The notes below the pieces were generated by a model. That model had not been told where the DNA came from, searched no databases, and saw nothing but the letters and a program-made list of their open reading frames with translations. Shown in pieces: positions 51,826 through 61,017 of a stretch of 64,000 nucleotides of DNA. Source of the DNA: an uncultured bacterium (lineage in GTDB: Bacteria; Cyanobacteriota; Vampirovibrionia; Gastranaerophilales; Gastranaerophilaceae). The stretch covers positions 55,385-119,384 of the forward strand of contig CABQAQ010000007.1 of the NCBI GenBank assembly GCA_902462155.1, given 5' to 3'. Every line of letters begins with the position of its first letter. Positions within the stretch are counted from its first letter, which is position 1. A program made the translations under genes and the position numbers.

Positions 51826-52749
51826 ATGAGTAGAAAAAAAGTAATAGAAATCGTATTGGATATAGAAACAACCGGACTTGATTATAAAAGAGAAAAAATG
51901 GTGGAATTTGCAGCAATAAGGTTAGAAAATGGTGTAATAAAAGATAGTTTTGAAACACTTATTAATCCACAGCAACATATAAGAAAGTCAAGTATGGCTA
52001 TTCATGGTATTACAGAAGAAATGGTGAAAGATGCACCAAAAGAAGAAGAAATAATAGATAAAATATTAGATTTTATTTCAGATTATCCAATTATAGCGCA
52101 TAATGTGATATTTGACTATTCTTTTATAAATGAAGCAAGTTTAAGACATAAAGGGAAACCAATAGAAAATCAAAGAATAGATACACAGTATTTATTTAGA
52201 GAAGTTTTTCCTGATGAGGATTCGCCAAATTTAGATAATGTAGCCTCCAGATTTAATATCAAAGTAGAAAATAGACATAGAGCAATGGGGGATACAAAAG
52301 TTTTAGCTTCTGTGTATCCAAAATTAAAAAAACTTTTTGATAAAAAATATGATTGGCAACTGAAACAATTAAAAAATGTTCCTTATCTGTTTGAAAGATA
52401 TTTAAGAATAAGTCAATCCATATCAGTATTGCAATCAGAATTATTAGATTTAAAATCAATTTTTAAGCTTTATTTTGAAAAAAATGGTGAACCAATAGAA
52501 GCATCTACAGGAGAGTTACTTACATATCATTCAAAACAGTCATTTGCGTATGACTTATCAATGATAAAGGATGCTTTAGAAGAATTAGGTGCTTTAAATA
52601 GAGCATTAAAAGTAAATAATGGATTTGTAGATAGACTCGTTTCTAGCTTGGGGCAGAATGAAGAAATGCAAGATAAATTTATAAATGCACGTTTAGATTT
52701 TTCAGAAACAAGAAATGTACAGATTATAAAGCCATCAAAAAATAATTAA
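51826..52749 (+). CDS. DnaQ/PolC-type 3'-5' exonuclease with C-terminal extension
   Basis: 307 residues. DEDDh exonuclease domain (1-170): EIVLDIETTGLD (ExoI, Asp and Glu), IIAHNVIFDYSFI (ExoII), and NRHRAMGDTKVL (ExoIII, His and Asp). IHGITEEMV is typical of PolC-like and epsilon-like exonucleases. The extra 130 residues (about 178-307) are mostly helical and of no recognised family. It could be a proofreading epsilon subunit or a stand-alone repair/RNA nuclease such as DinG- or UvrC-linked exonucleases. It is followed by ribE after 15 bp. Confidence 0.9.
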   Translation: MSRKKVIEIVLDIETTGLDYKREKMVEFAAIRLENGVIKDSFETLINPQQHIRKSSMAIHGITEEMVKDAPKEEEIIDKILDFISDYPIIAHNVIFDYSFINEASLRHKGKPIENQRIDTQYLFREVFPDEDSPNLDNVASRFNIKVENRHRAMGDTKVLASVYPKLKKLFDKKYDWQLKQLKNVPYLFERYLRISQSISVLQSELLDLKSIFKLYFEKNGEPIEASTGELLTYHSKQSFAYDLSMIKDALEELGALNRALKVNNGFVDRLVSSLGQNEEMQDKFINARLDFSETRNVQIIKPSKNN

Positions 52750-52764
52750 TTAAGAATAAAATAT

Positions 52765-53451
52765 ATGTTTACAGGATTAATAAAAGAAATAGGTATTTTA
52801 TCACAGATAAATAAATTAGAAAAAGGATTAGAACTTATAATAAATGTAGAATCTGATTTTTTCTATGATACTGAAATAGGTGATAGTATAAGCGTAAATG
52901 GTGTATGTTTAACTATTGAAGGATATAATCAGATAACCTATAAAAAAGAAAATAATAACAGTAAAGATATAAAATCTAAAACAGCAACGTTTGTGTGTAC
53001 GGGGGAAACATATTCCGTATCAAATTTAAAGTATCAAAAAATATCAGACAAAGTTAATTTAGAAAAAGCTTTAAGGCTATCAGATAGGTTGGATGGTCAT
53101 ATTGTAACAGGTCATGTTGAGGCTATAACAAAGATAATAGATATAAAAACATATGGTAATTCAACTATATTCCGTTTTAGTCTACCGGAAGATTGTAAAA
53201 AATATGTATGCTATAAATCTTCAATAGCTATAAATGGTATTAGTCTTACAGTATCAAATATAACTTTAAATGATTTTGAAGTTACATTAATAGATCAAAC
53301 AATACGTAAAACGAATTTGCAATATTTAAAATCAGGAGATTATGTAAATATGGAAACAGATATATTTGCAAAATATGTTGAAAAAATATTATCTTTCAAA
53401 GATAATAAAATAAGCTTAAAAGAAAAATTAAGAACTTGTGGGTTTATGTAA
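52765..53451 (+). CDS. ribE: Riboflavin synthase alpha chain
   Basis: 228 residues with the expected internal duplication. MFTGLIKEIG is the family start; DSISVNGVCLTIEG and then SSIAINGISLTVSN are the two half-motifs, and SDRLDGHIVTGHVE opens the second barrel. It dismutates two lumazines to riboflavin. A low-complexity insertion (KKENNNSKDIKSKT, about 75-88) sits in the first half. It partners ribBA directly downstream. Confidence 0.96.
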   Translation: MFTGLIKEIGILSQINKLEKGLELIINVESDFFYDTEIGDSISVNGVCLTIEGYNQITYKKENNNSKDIKSKTATFVCTGETYSVSNLKYQKISDKVNLEKALRLSDRLDGHIVTGHVEAITKIIDIKTYGNSTIFRFSLPEDCKKYVCYKSSIAINGISLTVSNITLNDFEVTLIDQTIRKTNLQYLKSGDYVNMETDIFAKYVEKILSFKDNKISLKEKLRTCGFM

Positions 53452-53453
53452 AT

Positions 53454-54674
53454 ATGAATGAGAAAAAATTTAACACAATAGAAGAAGCATTAGCTGATAT
53501 AAAAATAGGTAAAATGGTTCTAGTATCAGACGATGAAAACCGAGAAAATGAAGGGGATCTTATCTGTGCCTCTCAATATATTACAGCTGAAAAAGTTAAT
53601 TTTATGGCAAGCGAGTGTAAAGGCTTAATATGTACAGCAATAACAAAAGAAAAAGCACATAAATTAAATTTATCAGAAATGGTTTCTGAAAATACAGATA
53701 TAAAACATACAGCATTTAGTCAGACAATAGATGCGGATCCTAAATATGGAATTACAACAGGTATAAGTGCTTTTGATAGAGCTAAAACAATTAATCTTTT
53801 AGCAGATGAAAATAGTATAGCCGATGATTTTAGAAGACCAGGACATGTATTTCCATTAATAGCCAGAGAAGGTGGAGTGTTAACAAGGGCAGGCCATACA
53901 GAAGCAGCAGTCGATTTGGCATCTTTAGCAGGTCTAATCCCTTGTGCTACTATCTGCGAAATTATGAAAAAAGATGGTACAATGGCTCGTCGAGATGATC
54001 TTTTTGAGTTTGCAAAATTACATAATCTTAAATTTATTACAGTACAGGATTTGATTTCATATAGACTTAAAACTCAAAGATTTGTTTTTAGAGAAGCTCA
54101 AGCTAGTTTACCTACAGAATACGGATTGTTTGAAATTATAGGATATAGAAACTCTATAAATAATACAGAGAGTGTTGCTTTAGTTGTTGATAAACCGGAA
54201 GCAAAAGATAAAATACCTTTAGTAAGAGTCCATAGTGAGTGTCTAACTGGTGATATATTCCATAGTTTAAAGTGTGATTGTAATTACCAATTAATCGAGT
54301 CATTAAAAATGATTCAAGAATATGGAAAAGGTGCTTTAATTTACATAAGAGGTCATGAAGGTCGTGGTATAGGTCTTATTAATAAGATAAAAGCATATAA
54401 ACTTCAAGAAATGGGAGAGGATACTGTTCAAGCAAATATTAGTTTAGGGTTTAAGCCGGATTTAAGAGATTATGGTGTAGGGGCACAAATCCTGAGCGAA
54501 TTAGGTTATTCTGATTTTGATCTATTAACTAATAATCCTAAAAAAATTATAGGCTTAGAAGGTTATGGGTTGAAAATTAATAATAGAGTTCCAATTAATC
54601 CTAAAATTAATTTATACAATGAAAAGTATATAAAAACTAAAGTAAATAAAATGGAACATATGATTAAATTATAA
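53454..54674 (+). CDS. ribBA: Bifunctional DHBP synthase / GTP cyclohydrolase II
   Basis: 406 residues from the ATG at 53454, two bases after the ribE stop; an earlier TTG inside ribE is rejected. N-terminal RibB (1-205): VLVSDDENRENEGDLI and RPGHVFPLIAREGGVLTRAGHTEA. C-terminal RibA: VRVHSECLTGDIFHSLKCDC with the zinc cysteines, then RGHEGRGIGLINKIKAY and NNPKKI. It performs the first step of both riboflavin branches. ribD and ribH are not in the window. Confidence 0.97.
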   Translation: MNEKKFNTIEEALADIKIGKMVLVSDDENRENEGDLICASQYITAEKVNFMASECKGLICTAITKEKAHKLNLSEMVSENTDIKHTAFSQTIDADPKYGITTGISAFDRAKTINLLADENSIADDFRRPGHVFPLIAREGGVLTRAGHTEAAVDLASLAGLIPCATICEIMKKDGTMARRDDLFEFAKLHNLKFITVQDLISYRLKTQRFVFREAQASLPTEYGLFEIIGYRNSINNTESVALVVDKPEAKDKIPLVRVHSECLTGDIFHSLKCDCNYQLIESLKMIQEYGKGALIYIRGHEGRGIGLINKIKAYKLQEMGEDTVQANISLGFKPDLRDYGVGAQILSELGYSDFDLLTNNPKKIIGLEGYGLKINNRVPINPKINLYNEKYIKTKVNKMEHMIKL

Positions 54675-54696
54675 AATAAAACTTAGGGGAAATATT

Positions 54697-55701
54697 ATGA
54701 TTGAAACAGAGGATATTACTGTAGAAGTTTTATCTATAAAACATAAAGATATATTTAAAGGTGTATATTATGATTTTATTCGAAAATCTAAAAAAAATTA
54801 TTTGTTTGAATCTGAACCGTTAAATTATGATGATTTCTTTCGATCATTAGAAAATCAGAATATGACTTGTTTAACTATACTCGAAAATTCGATTCCTACT
54901 GGTTTTTTGGCTTTTAATCTTACTATGACAACGTCTATAGAAATAAATATTCTACATTTAATAGATAGTCATAATTTAGAGTTAAAAGTTGAATTATTAT
55001 TTAAATCACTTTTTAAACTAATAAAATCATCAAAAGAGTATGCTAATAAAGCAATATCGTTTCCACTTGTAGGTGTTCAGAAAGATTATTTTGAGATATC
55101 TAAAAAATTGGGATTTAATTTTGTATCATCTTCTATACTTAATATGTATTTGAATGATGATAATGTTGTTAATAATTATATGAATAATTATTCTGATATA
55201 AGTTTAATTAACGGATTTAAGCTTAAAAAGTGGGATGATAAATATACAAGTGGAACAATAAAGCTAATAAAAGAAGCTTTTGAAGGAGAGTTAGATAATT
55301 TATTTGATCCGAGATTTAAATCAATTGATGGTTGTAGCGATATAGTTGAAAAGATATTAAAAAGTATATATGGAATATTTTTACCAAATGTAACACAAGT
55401 TTTAATAAAAGAAGATAATAATGAAGTGTGTGGTATATGTTTTTTAAATTTATCAACAGGTAGTGTGGCAAATATTCCGTTAATGGCATTAAAAAAAGAT
55501 CTAAGAGGTCAAGGGTTAGGTTTAATATTGCTTAAGTCTGTATTAAAAGAACTATTTATGAATATAAAATCAAAGCTATTATTTTTAAATGAAGTTAACG
55601 TAACAGCAAATACAGATAATTTTGCTGCTATGAATACATATAAAAAAGCAGGATTCAAAATATATACTGAATATCCACATATATACATAAATAATTGTTA
55701 A
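54697..55701 (+). CDS. GNAT-type N-acetyltransferase, possibly two-domain
   Basis: 334 residues. The C-terminal half (about 190-330) is a clear GNAT domain: VCGICFLNLSTGS, the acetyl-CoA loop KKDLRGQGLGLILLKS, and NFAAMNTYKKAGFKIYTEY. The N-terminal half (about 20-130) has weaker GNAT-like strands (TGFLAFNLTMTTS), so a degenerate first domain is possible. Substrate unknown. Its stop overlaps the convergent DUF512 gene by four bases. Confidence 0.85.
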   Translation: MIETEDITVEVLSIKHKDIFKGVYYDFIRKSKKNYLFESEPLNYDDFFRSLENQNMTCLTILENSIPTGFLAFNLTMTTSIEINILHLIDSHNLELKVELLFKSLFKLIKSSKEYANKAISFPLVGVQKDYFEISKKLGFNFVSSSILNMYLNDDNVVNNYMNNYSDISLINGFKLKKWDDKYTSGTIKLIKEAFEGELDNLFDPRFKSIDGCSDIVEKILKSIYGIFLPNVTQVLIKEDNNEVCGICFLNLSTGSVANIPLMALKKDLRGQGLGLILLKSVLKELFMNIKSKLLFLNEVNVTANTDNFAAMNTYKKAGFKIYTEYPHIYINNC

Positions 55702-57017
55702 TTTAAACAGAGATCTAATAAATCTTTTGTGGAATAAATATCATTGATTATATGAATATGACAGTTTAATTCAGATTCAAGATCATTGATTGTAATATCG
55801 TCAAGAAATCTGTTGCTAAAAGGTTTAAGCATAATAGAAGGTAAGATAATATCTTTTATATCTTGAGTATCTTTAAAATTTTCATTAAAATAATCGAGGA
55901 TATCTTGACCTGTTAAAAGACCGCTTACAGTTACGTCTTCACCCCAGAAATTACTTTTAATCACTAATGGTTTAATATTTAATCCATCAATTTTATTTAA
56001 AGTTTTAATAATATCCTTAAAAGCATAATAAGAAGCCTTTGTAAAAATAATATACAAATTTTTAGTAGTATTATTTAAAGATAAAGGTAAAGATTTTTTT
56101 CTTTTTTCAAAGTCCTCAAGTATAAGTCTTATAGTTCCAACACCATCTTCAATCTGAGAAAATTTACCATAATATTTCTTATTTGGAATTGGTTTATTTG
56201 TAATTATAAAGAATTCATCTGATACTTGAGCTAAATTTTTTTTAATTTTTTTATTAAAATTATCAACAATGGATATAGTTTCGTTAGCAATATTTTCATC
56301 GATCTTTTGCATAATTTTATCAGAGTTAAGTTGTTGCTTAAATTTGGTAAGACCTAAAGGTACTATTGCTATAGATTGTAATACTTTTTTAAATTTATAT
56401 AGATCATTTAAAGTTTTTATAAGTTCATTGGAATCGTTAAAGTTAGGGCATAAAACTATTTGTGCATGGAATGGAATATCATTTTTATTTAAAAAATCGA
56501 GTTGATTCATTATAAAAGCAGCATTTTTATTATTAAGCATTAATGATCGTAATTCAGGATTTGTTGTATGAACTGAAATATACAATGGACCTAATTTTAA
56601 ATTAGCGATTCTTTTTTTATCGTCTTCTGATAAGTTAGTCAAAGTAATATAAGTACCTTGAAGGTAAGAAAGTCTATAATCATCATCTTTGACATAAAGA
56701 GTTTTTCTCAACCCTTTAGGCTGTTGATCAACAAAGCAGAATATACAGTGATTTTGACATAATTTAATTTTGTCAAATACAGCAGATTCAAAGATTATAC
56801 CTAATTGATCATTATAATCTTTTTCAATTTCTAAAATTTCTATTGATCCATCTTTTTTTTGAACTTCTAAAGTTAAAAATTCATTTAATATTTCAAAATT
56901 AAAATCAATTAAGTCAGAAACTTCTTTATTATTAATTTTTAAAATTATATCATTAGCTTCTAGTTCTAATTCTTCTGCTATGGAATCTTTTATTACATCA
57001 CTTATTATTGCTGGCAT
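55698..57017 (-). CDS. DUF512 protein with PDZ-like and radical-SAM-like domains
   Basis: 439 residues. A PDZ-like start (AEELELEANDIILKINNKEVSDLIDF) is followed by a Cys-rich site, KLCQNHCIFCFVDQQPKGLRKTLYVKDDDYRLSYL: a CxxxCxxC iron-sulfur motif of the radical-SAM type. GPLYISVHTTNPELRSLML and QIVLCPNFND follow. The C-terminal DUF512 domain ends the protein. This is the cyanobacterial/clostridial FeS oxidoreductase family of unknown reaction. It follows the PadR gene by three bases and is probably cotranscribed. Confidence 0.9.
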   Translation of the reverse strand: MPAIISDVIKDSIAEELELEANDIILKINNKEVSDLIDFNFEILNEFLTLEVQKKDGSIEILEIEKDYNDQLGIIFESAVFDKIKLCQNHCIFCFVDQQPKGLRKTLYVKDDDYRLSYLQGTYITLTNLSEDDKKRIANLKLGPLYISVHTTNPELRSLMLNNKNAAFIMNQLDFLNKNDIPFHAQIVLCPNFNDSNELIKTLNDLYKFKKVLQSIAIVPLGLTKFKQQLNSDKIMQKIDENIANETISIVDNFNKKIKKNLAQVSDEFFIITNKPIPNKKYYGKFSQIEDGVGTIRLILEDFEKRKKSLPLSLNNTTKNLYIIFTKASYYAFKDIIKTLNKIDGLNIKPLVIKSNFWGEDVTVSGLLTGQDILDYFNENFKDTQDIKDIILPSIMLKPFSNRFLDDITINDLESELNCHIHIINDIYSTKDLLDLCLN

Positions 57018-57020
57018 ATT

Positions 57021-57530
57021 TTATTTATTACTTATCTTTTCTATAAAATCTATTAAATTTTTCAATTCATTAATTTGAAATTTGAAAAATACTTCCTGTT
57101 GTACATTATACTTTAAATACTCATTATGTAAACGATTTTCGATATCTAAAATAAAATCATTTAATTTAAACAATGTATAATCAAAGAAAATTTTTTTTGA
57201 TTCTATATTTGCAAAAGAAATAGTTAAAATTCTAGTGTAAATTTGTTGACGAAAATCACTTGCACTAAAATTGAATTCTTTCTGAAAGAGTAAATTAAAA
57301 TACTTAGTTCCTTCTTTAGTTAAACTATAAAGATTAGATTTTTTCCCACCATCAGTTAAAATAGTACGTTGATTAATACACTTTAATTTAAGTAGTTTAT
57401 TTAATACCGGATGTATACTGCCTGAACTTGGTGACATAACAGATCCAAAATTTTTTAATATTTCTTTATTTATTTGATATCCTGATTTTTCATACTCATT
57501 AAGCGTATATAAAACTAATAAATCTAACAT
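57021..57530 (-). CDS. PadR-family transcriptional regulator
   Basis: 169 residues. N-terminal winged helix of PadR: LDLLVLYTLNEYEKSGYQINKEI, SPSSGSIHPVLNKLLK and GGKKSNLYSLTKEG, followed by a helical dimerisation domain (about 95-165). PadR proteins are ligand-responsive repressors, usually of adjacent genes. The DUF512 gene three bases downstream and the CHASE2-GGDEF gene upstream are possible targets. Confidence 0.92.
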   Translation of the reverse strand: MLDLLVLYTLNEYEKSGYQINKEILKNFGSVMSPSSGSIHPVLNKLLKLKCINQRTILTDGGKKSNLYSLTKEGTKYFNLLFQKEFNFSASDFRQQIYTRILTISFANIESKKIFFDYTLFKLNDFILDIENRLHNEYLKYNVQQEVFFKFQINELKNLIDFIEKISNK

Positions 57531-57559
57531 GTAAATTATTACTTTCTGACTTTATGTTC

Positions 57560-59398
57560 TTAATTATTCTGTGAATTACCTTCTTCAATAAAATTGCCAA
57601 CCTGATTACGACCATTTTCTTTTGCTTTATAAAGTTGTGAGTCGGCATATTCTATTAACTCATTAGCTGTTTCGCCATCTTGAGGATAAGTTGAAACACC
57701 TAAGCTTAAAGTAACATTTACGGATGTGTTTTGATTAAGTTGGAATTTTGATTTTCGTATCTCTTCACATATTTTTTTAGCTGTAATTAATGCTTCTTTT
57801 TTATCAGTATTAGTTAAAATGATACTCATTTCTTCTCCACCATAACGGCAAGGTATATCAGTTGCTCGAATATTTTCTTTTAATACTTTGGCTACACATT
57901 TTAATACCGTATCACCGGCTTGATGACCATAGGTATCATTGAATTTTTTAAAAAAGTCTATATCAGTCATTATAAGAGAAAAATGACCATTATACCTTTT
58001 ATTTACATTTATATTTGCAACCATTTGATCTTGAAAATATCTATGATTATATAGTTTTGTCATAACATCAGTTGTGGCAAGTTTATAGGTCTGTTCAAAA
58101 TCTTTTGACTTTACTAGATATTTGTAGATATATACAGCTAAAAGTGTAAATACTGAGCTAATTAAAGGTATTACTGTATTGAGCCAAATATTAAAATATT
58201 GCATTAGTATTGTCGCAGAAAATAAAAATAATGTTAAAATCGTTAAGATCGCTATAGTTGATATTATAGAAGAGCTGATTAACAAAGGTAAAATAGCTAT
58301 AGATATGCAAAGCAATACTGTAAGTGCAATATTTACAGGATCACTTGTTTTAATAATAAAAGAGTTATCTATTAAATTATTAACAAATGTTGCCAAAATA
58401 ACAATACCGGGAACATATCTATCAGTAGGCACACTTTTTATATCATAAAGTGAAGAAGCACTTGTTCCTATAAATACCATCTTATTTTTTATATCAAAGT
58501 CGTTTAATTTTTCACCTTTCTCCATAGCATTAATTATATCGACTAAAGAATATGCTTTAAATGGTCCTAAATGTTTATCATCATCAATGGTTCGATACCA
58601 ATTTAATATAGCTAAACCGTCTTTATCTAAAGGAATATTTATATTATCAGTTTCTAAATTTCTATTTTTAGATATATTATATAAGTCTATATTCTGATTA
58701 AGAAAATAATTTGTTGTAATTAAAGCTAAATGTGGATAAAAATCATTTTTATATTTTACAATTACCGGAAATCTACGAACGATTCCATCTTCTTCTCTAG
58801 ATAAATTGATATGTCCTATATTTTTTGTAGCGTTTATAATTCCCTGTAAAATAGCTCTACAGTTAGAATAATGTAATATATCATTATTAAAATTAATATC
58901 AGAAGAATTAACAATAGAAACTTTTAGATTATCAGGTAAATTTACTGCGGATCTGAATTTATCTTCCTGATTGTCAAAATTAATAGCTGTAAATAAGTTA
59001 TCATATTTAGAAAATTTTTCAATAAGAAATTCATCACTTCCCGGCTTACTTTTAAGCGATTGTATAAACATTAAATCAAAAGTTATAGTTTTTGGATTAT
59101 AAGATTCTAAATATTGAGTTACTTTTGCATAAATATCCCTAGGTACAGGCCAATCGCCATATTTTTGAGTTAGATTTTCATAACTTTTATCATCTATTTT
59201 TATTATAACTATATCAGAACTGGCTTTTTTATTTTTAGATATTATAACTTGACGTATATCAAAAGATTTATTTTCAACAAGATCAAAGAATTTTTTAAAT
59301 TGAGGAAATGTAAAAATAAAAGATAAAATAAAAATAAGAATTACTGCAACTGTAAAAAATAATAACAAATTGTTTTTTTCATTAAATTTAATATTCAT
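57560..59398 (-). CDS. CHASE2-GGDEF diguanylate cyclase
   Basis: 612 residues. TM1 is at about 10-32, then an extracytoplasmic CHASE2 sensor (about 40-340: VIIKIDDKSYENL, PKTITFDLMFIQS, GHINLSREEDGIVRRFP), three helices (about 350-425), and a GGDEF domain (440-605): TDIDFFKKFNDTYGHQAGD and CRYGGEEMSIIL. The active-site signature is GGEEM, a conservative variant of GGEEF. RATD upstream of it fits the RxxD inhibitory site. It should make c-di-GMP in response to an external signal, opposite to the HD-GYP protein at 30736. There is no Shine-Dalgarno before the ATG; translation is probably coupled to the 45-residue ORF nine bases upstream. Confidence 0.95.
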   Translation of the reverse strand: MNIKFNEKNNLLLFFTVAVILIFILSFIFTFPQFKKFFDLVENKSFDIRQVIISKNKKASSDIVIIKIDDKSYENLTQKYGDWPVPRDIYAKVTQYLESYNPKTITFDLMFIQSLKSKPGSDEFLIEKFSKYDNLFTAINFDNQEDKFRSAVNLPDNLKVSIVNSSDINFNNDILHYSNCRAILQGIINATKNIGHINLSREEDGIVRRFPVIVKYKNDFYPHLALITTNYFLNQNIDLYNISKNRNLETDNINIPLDKDGLAILNWYRTIDDDKHLGPFKAYSLVDIINAMEKGEKLNDFDIKNKMVFIGTSASSLYDIKSVPTDRYVPGIVILATFVNNLIDNSFIIKTSDPVNIALTVLLCISIAILPLLISSSIISTIAILTILTLFLFSATILMQYFNIWLNTVIPLISSVFTLLAVYIYKYLVKSKDFEQTYKLATTDVMTKLYNHRYFQDQMVANINVNKRYNGHFSLIMTDIDFFKKFNDTYGHQAGDTVLKCVAKVLKENIRATDIPCRYGGEEMSIILTNTDKKEALITAKKICEEIRKSKFQLNQNTSVNVTLSLGVSTYPQDGETANELIEYADSQLYKAKENGRNQVGNFIEEGNSQNN

Positions 59399-59407
59399 AA
59401 TGAAATA

Positions 59408-59545
59408 TTATAATATAACAACATCATTTTGAACAGTCAAAGAATTTACATCTAAATTAAAAGTATTTTTTAGTAATTCTGTTAATAAATTAATACCTTC
59501 AGAATCTTTTAAAAACTTAAGTAAACAAGACTCATTTAAGTTCAT
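59408..59545 (-). CDS. 45-residue protein encoded just before the diguanylate cyclase
   Basis: An ATG at 59543-59545 has AGGA six bases upstream. The protein begins MNLNESCLLKFLKDSEG and ends VQNDVVIL; it looks helical and has no membrane segment. The stop is nine bases before the CHASE2-GGDEF start, which lacks its own ribosome site. This suggests real translation and coupling. No family recognised. Confidence 0.6.
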   Translation of the reverse strand: MNLNESCLLKFLKDSEGINLLTELLKNTFNLDVNSLTVQNDVVIL

Positions 59546-59667
59546 TATTTTTCCTATCCTTTAAAGACTTTTCTTAATTTAATTATTGTTACAAAATGTT
59601 AAGAGAAAAAAATCAATCTAATGAATAATTTTAATGAATTAAGTTCCAATAAACAGATGAATCTAAT

Positions 59668-59712
59668 AAAAAATATCGAACTTCTATTTTTCATAGAAGT
59701 TCGATATTTTAT
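59668..59712 (-). terminator. Terminator of the DegT aminotransferase gene
   Basis: A perfect 16-bp stem (59671-59686 with 59694-59709) and a 7-base loop, A/T-rich on both flanks, 26 bp past the stop. Confidence 0.85.
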
Positions 59713-59737
59713 TTACTATAAAATTTTAGATATATTG

Positions 59738-60856
59738 TTAAACTTCTACAGTTGCTTCTTTCACACATTCTATTAACGTATCAGCTACTTTACGTTGCTG
59801 TTCAAAAGTTAATTCTGGAAACATAGGTAAAGAAAGTACTGACTTTGTATTAGCTTCAGTGACAGGTAAATCACCTTCTTTGTACCCTAAATGAGCGTGG
59901 ACTTTTTGTAAGTGTAATGGTATAGGGTAATAAATCATAGCACCAATTTCACGTTCTTTTAGAAGTTCAATTACTCTATTACGATTTGGAACTTTAACTG
60001 TATATTGATGATAAACACTATAAGCATTTTGAGCCTCACTAGGAGTTTGAATTTCCGGATGATTTGAAAATAATTCAGTATATGCAAATGCATTTTCTCT
60101 TCTTTTTTTATTCCATTTTTCTACATATTTTATTTTAACTTTTAAAATAGCTGCTTGTATTTCATCAAGTCTGGAATTAATACCGACTTCATCGTGATAA
60201 TATCTTATAGCACCACCATGATTTCTTAATGCAAGGATTCTATTTTTTAGATACTCACTATTTGTAGTAATAGCACCACCATCACCCATAGTCCCTAGAT
60301 TTTTTGTAGGATAAAAACTAAAACATCCTATATCTCCAAAAGACCCTACTTTTTGATTATTATAACTAGCCCCGATAGCTTGACAACAATCTTCGATTAC
60401 GTGTAAATTATAACGTTTAGCTATATCCATAATTTTATCCATAATACAAGGTTGACCATATAAATGTACAGGTAAAATAGCTTTAGTTTTAGGAGTAATT
60501 TTTTCTTCAATTAAATCAACATCAATATTAAAAGTATTAGGATCAATATCAACAAAAACAGGTGTAGCGCCAACAAGTTCAAGAGACTCTGTTGTTGCAA
60601 CAAAAGTAAAAGCTACGGTAATTACTTCATCACCAGGACCTATATCTAGAGCTCTTAAAGCTAAATGTAAAGCATCGGTTCCTGAATTTAAACAAACACA
60701 ATGGTTTGTATTTACAAATTTAGCCATTAATTTTTCAAAATCTTTATTTTTTTGTCCTAGAATATAAGAGCCACTACGCATTACTTCAAGAACTTCTTTT
60801 TCTACTTCTTCTTGTATTTGCAAATATTGTTTTTTTGTATCAAGTATTGGAATCAT
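59738..60856 (-). CDS. DegT/DnrJ/EryC1/StrS sugar aminotransferase
   Basis: 372 residues, standard length. NSGTDALHLALRALDIGPGDEVI, the Asp in LHVIEDCCQAIGASY, the PLP lysine in FSFYPTKNLGTMGDGG and HGGAIRYYHDEVGINSRLDEIQ are all in place. These enzymes transaminate keto-sugars on nucleotide carriers. WecE- or PglE-like specificity cannot be told from sequence. It stands outside the main sugar cluster as a single gene. GGAG before the ATG is strong. Confidence 0.93.
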   Translation of the reverse strand: MIPILDTKKQYLQIQEEVEKEVLEVMRSGSYILGQKNKDFEKLMAKFVNTNHCVCLNSGTDALHLALRALDIGPGDEVITVAFTFVATTESLELVGATPVFVDIDPNTFNIDVDLIEEKITPKTKAILPVHLYGQPCIMDKIMDIAKRYNLHVIEDCCQAIGASYNNQKVGSFGDIGCFSFYPTKNLGTMGDGGAITTNSEYLKNRILALRNHGGAIRYYHDEVGINSRLDEIQAAILKVKIKYVEKWNKKRRENAFAYTELFSNHPEIQTPSEAQNAYSVYHQYTVKVPNRNRVIELLKEREIGAMIYYPIPLHLQKVHAHLGYKEGDLPVTEANTKSVLSLPMFPELTFEQQRKVADTLIECVKEATVEV

Positions 60857-60966
60857 TTTCTCTTCTCCTTTTTCTGTTCCTATATTGCTATCCTATTAAT
60901 TATTATTTTAACATAATATATAAATACCTTTATAAATTCTTAATATTTATTATTATTTAAAAATAG

Positions 60967-60995
60967 AAAAACAGCTGGTTTTATTAACCAGCTGT
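60967..60995 (-). terminator. Terminator of the DAHP synthase gene
   Basis: A perfect 10-bp stem ACAGCTGGTT with its complement (60971-60980, 60986-60995), followed by T-rich sequence on the minus strand, 22 bp past the stop. Confidence 0.85.
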
Positions 60996-61017
60996 GAAAT
61001 AATTTTAATTGTAAAAA

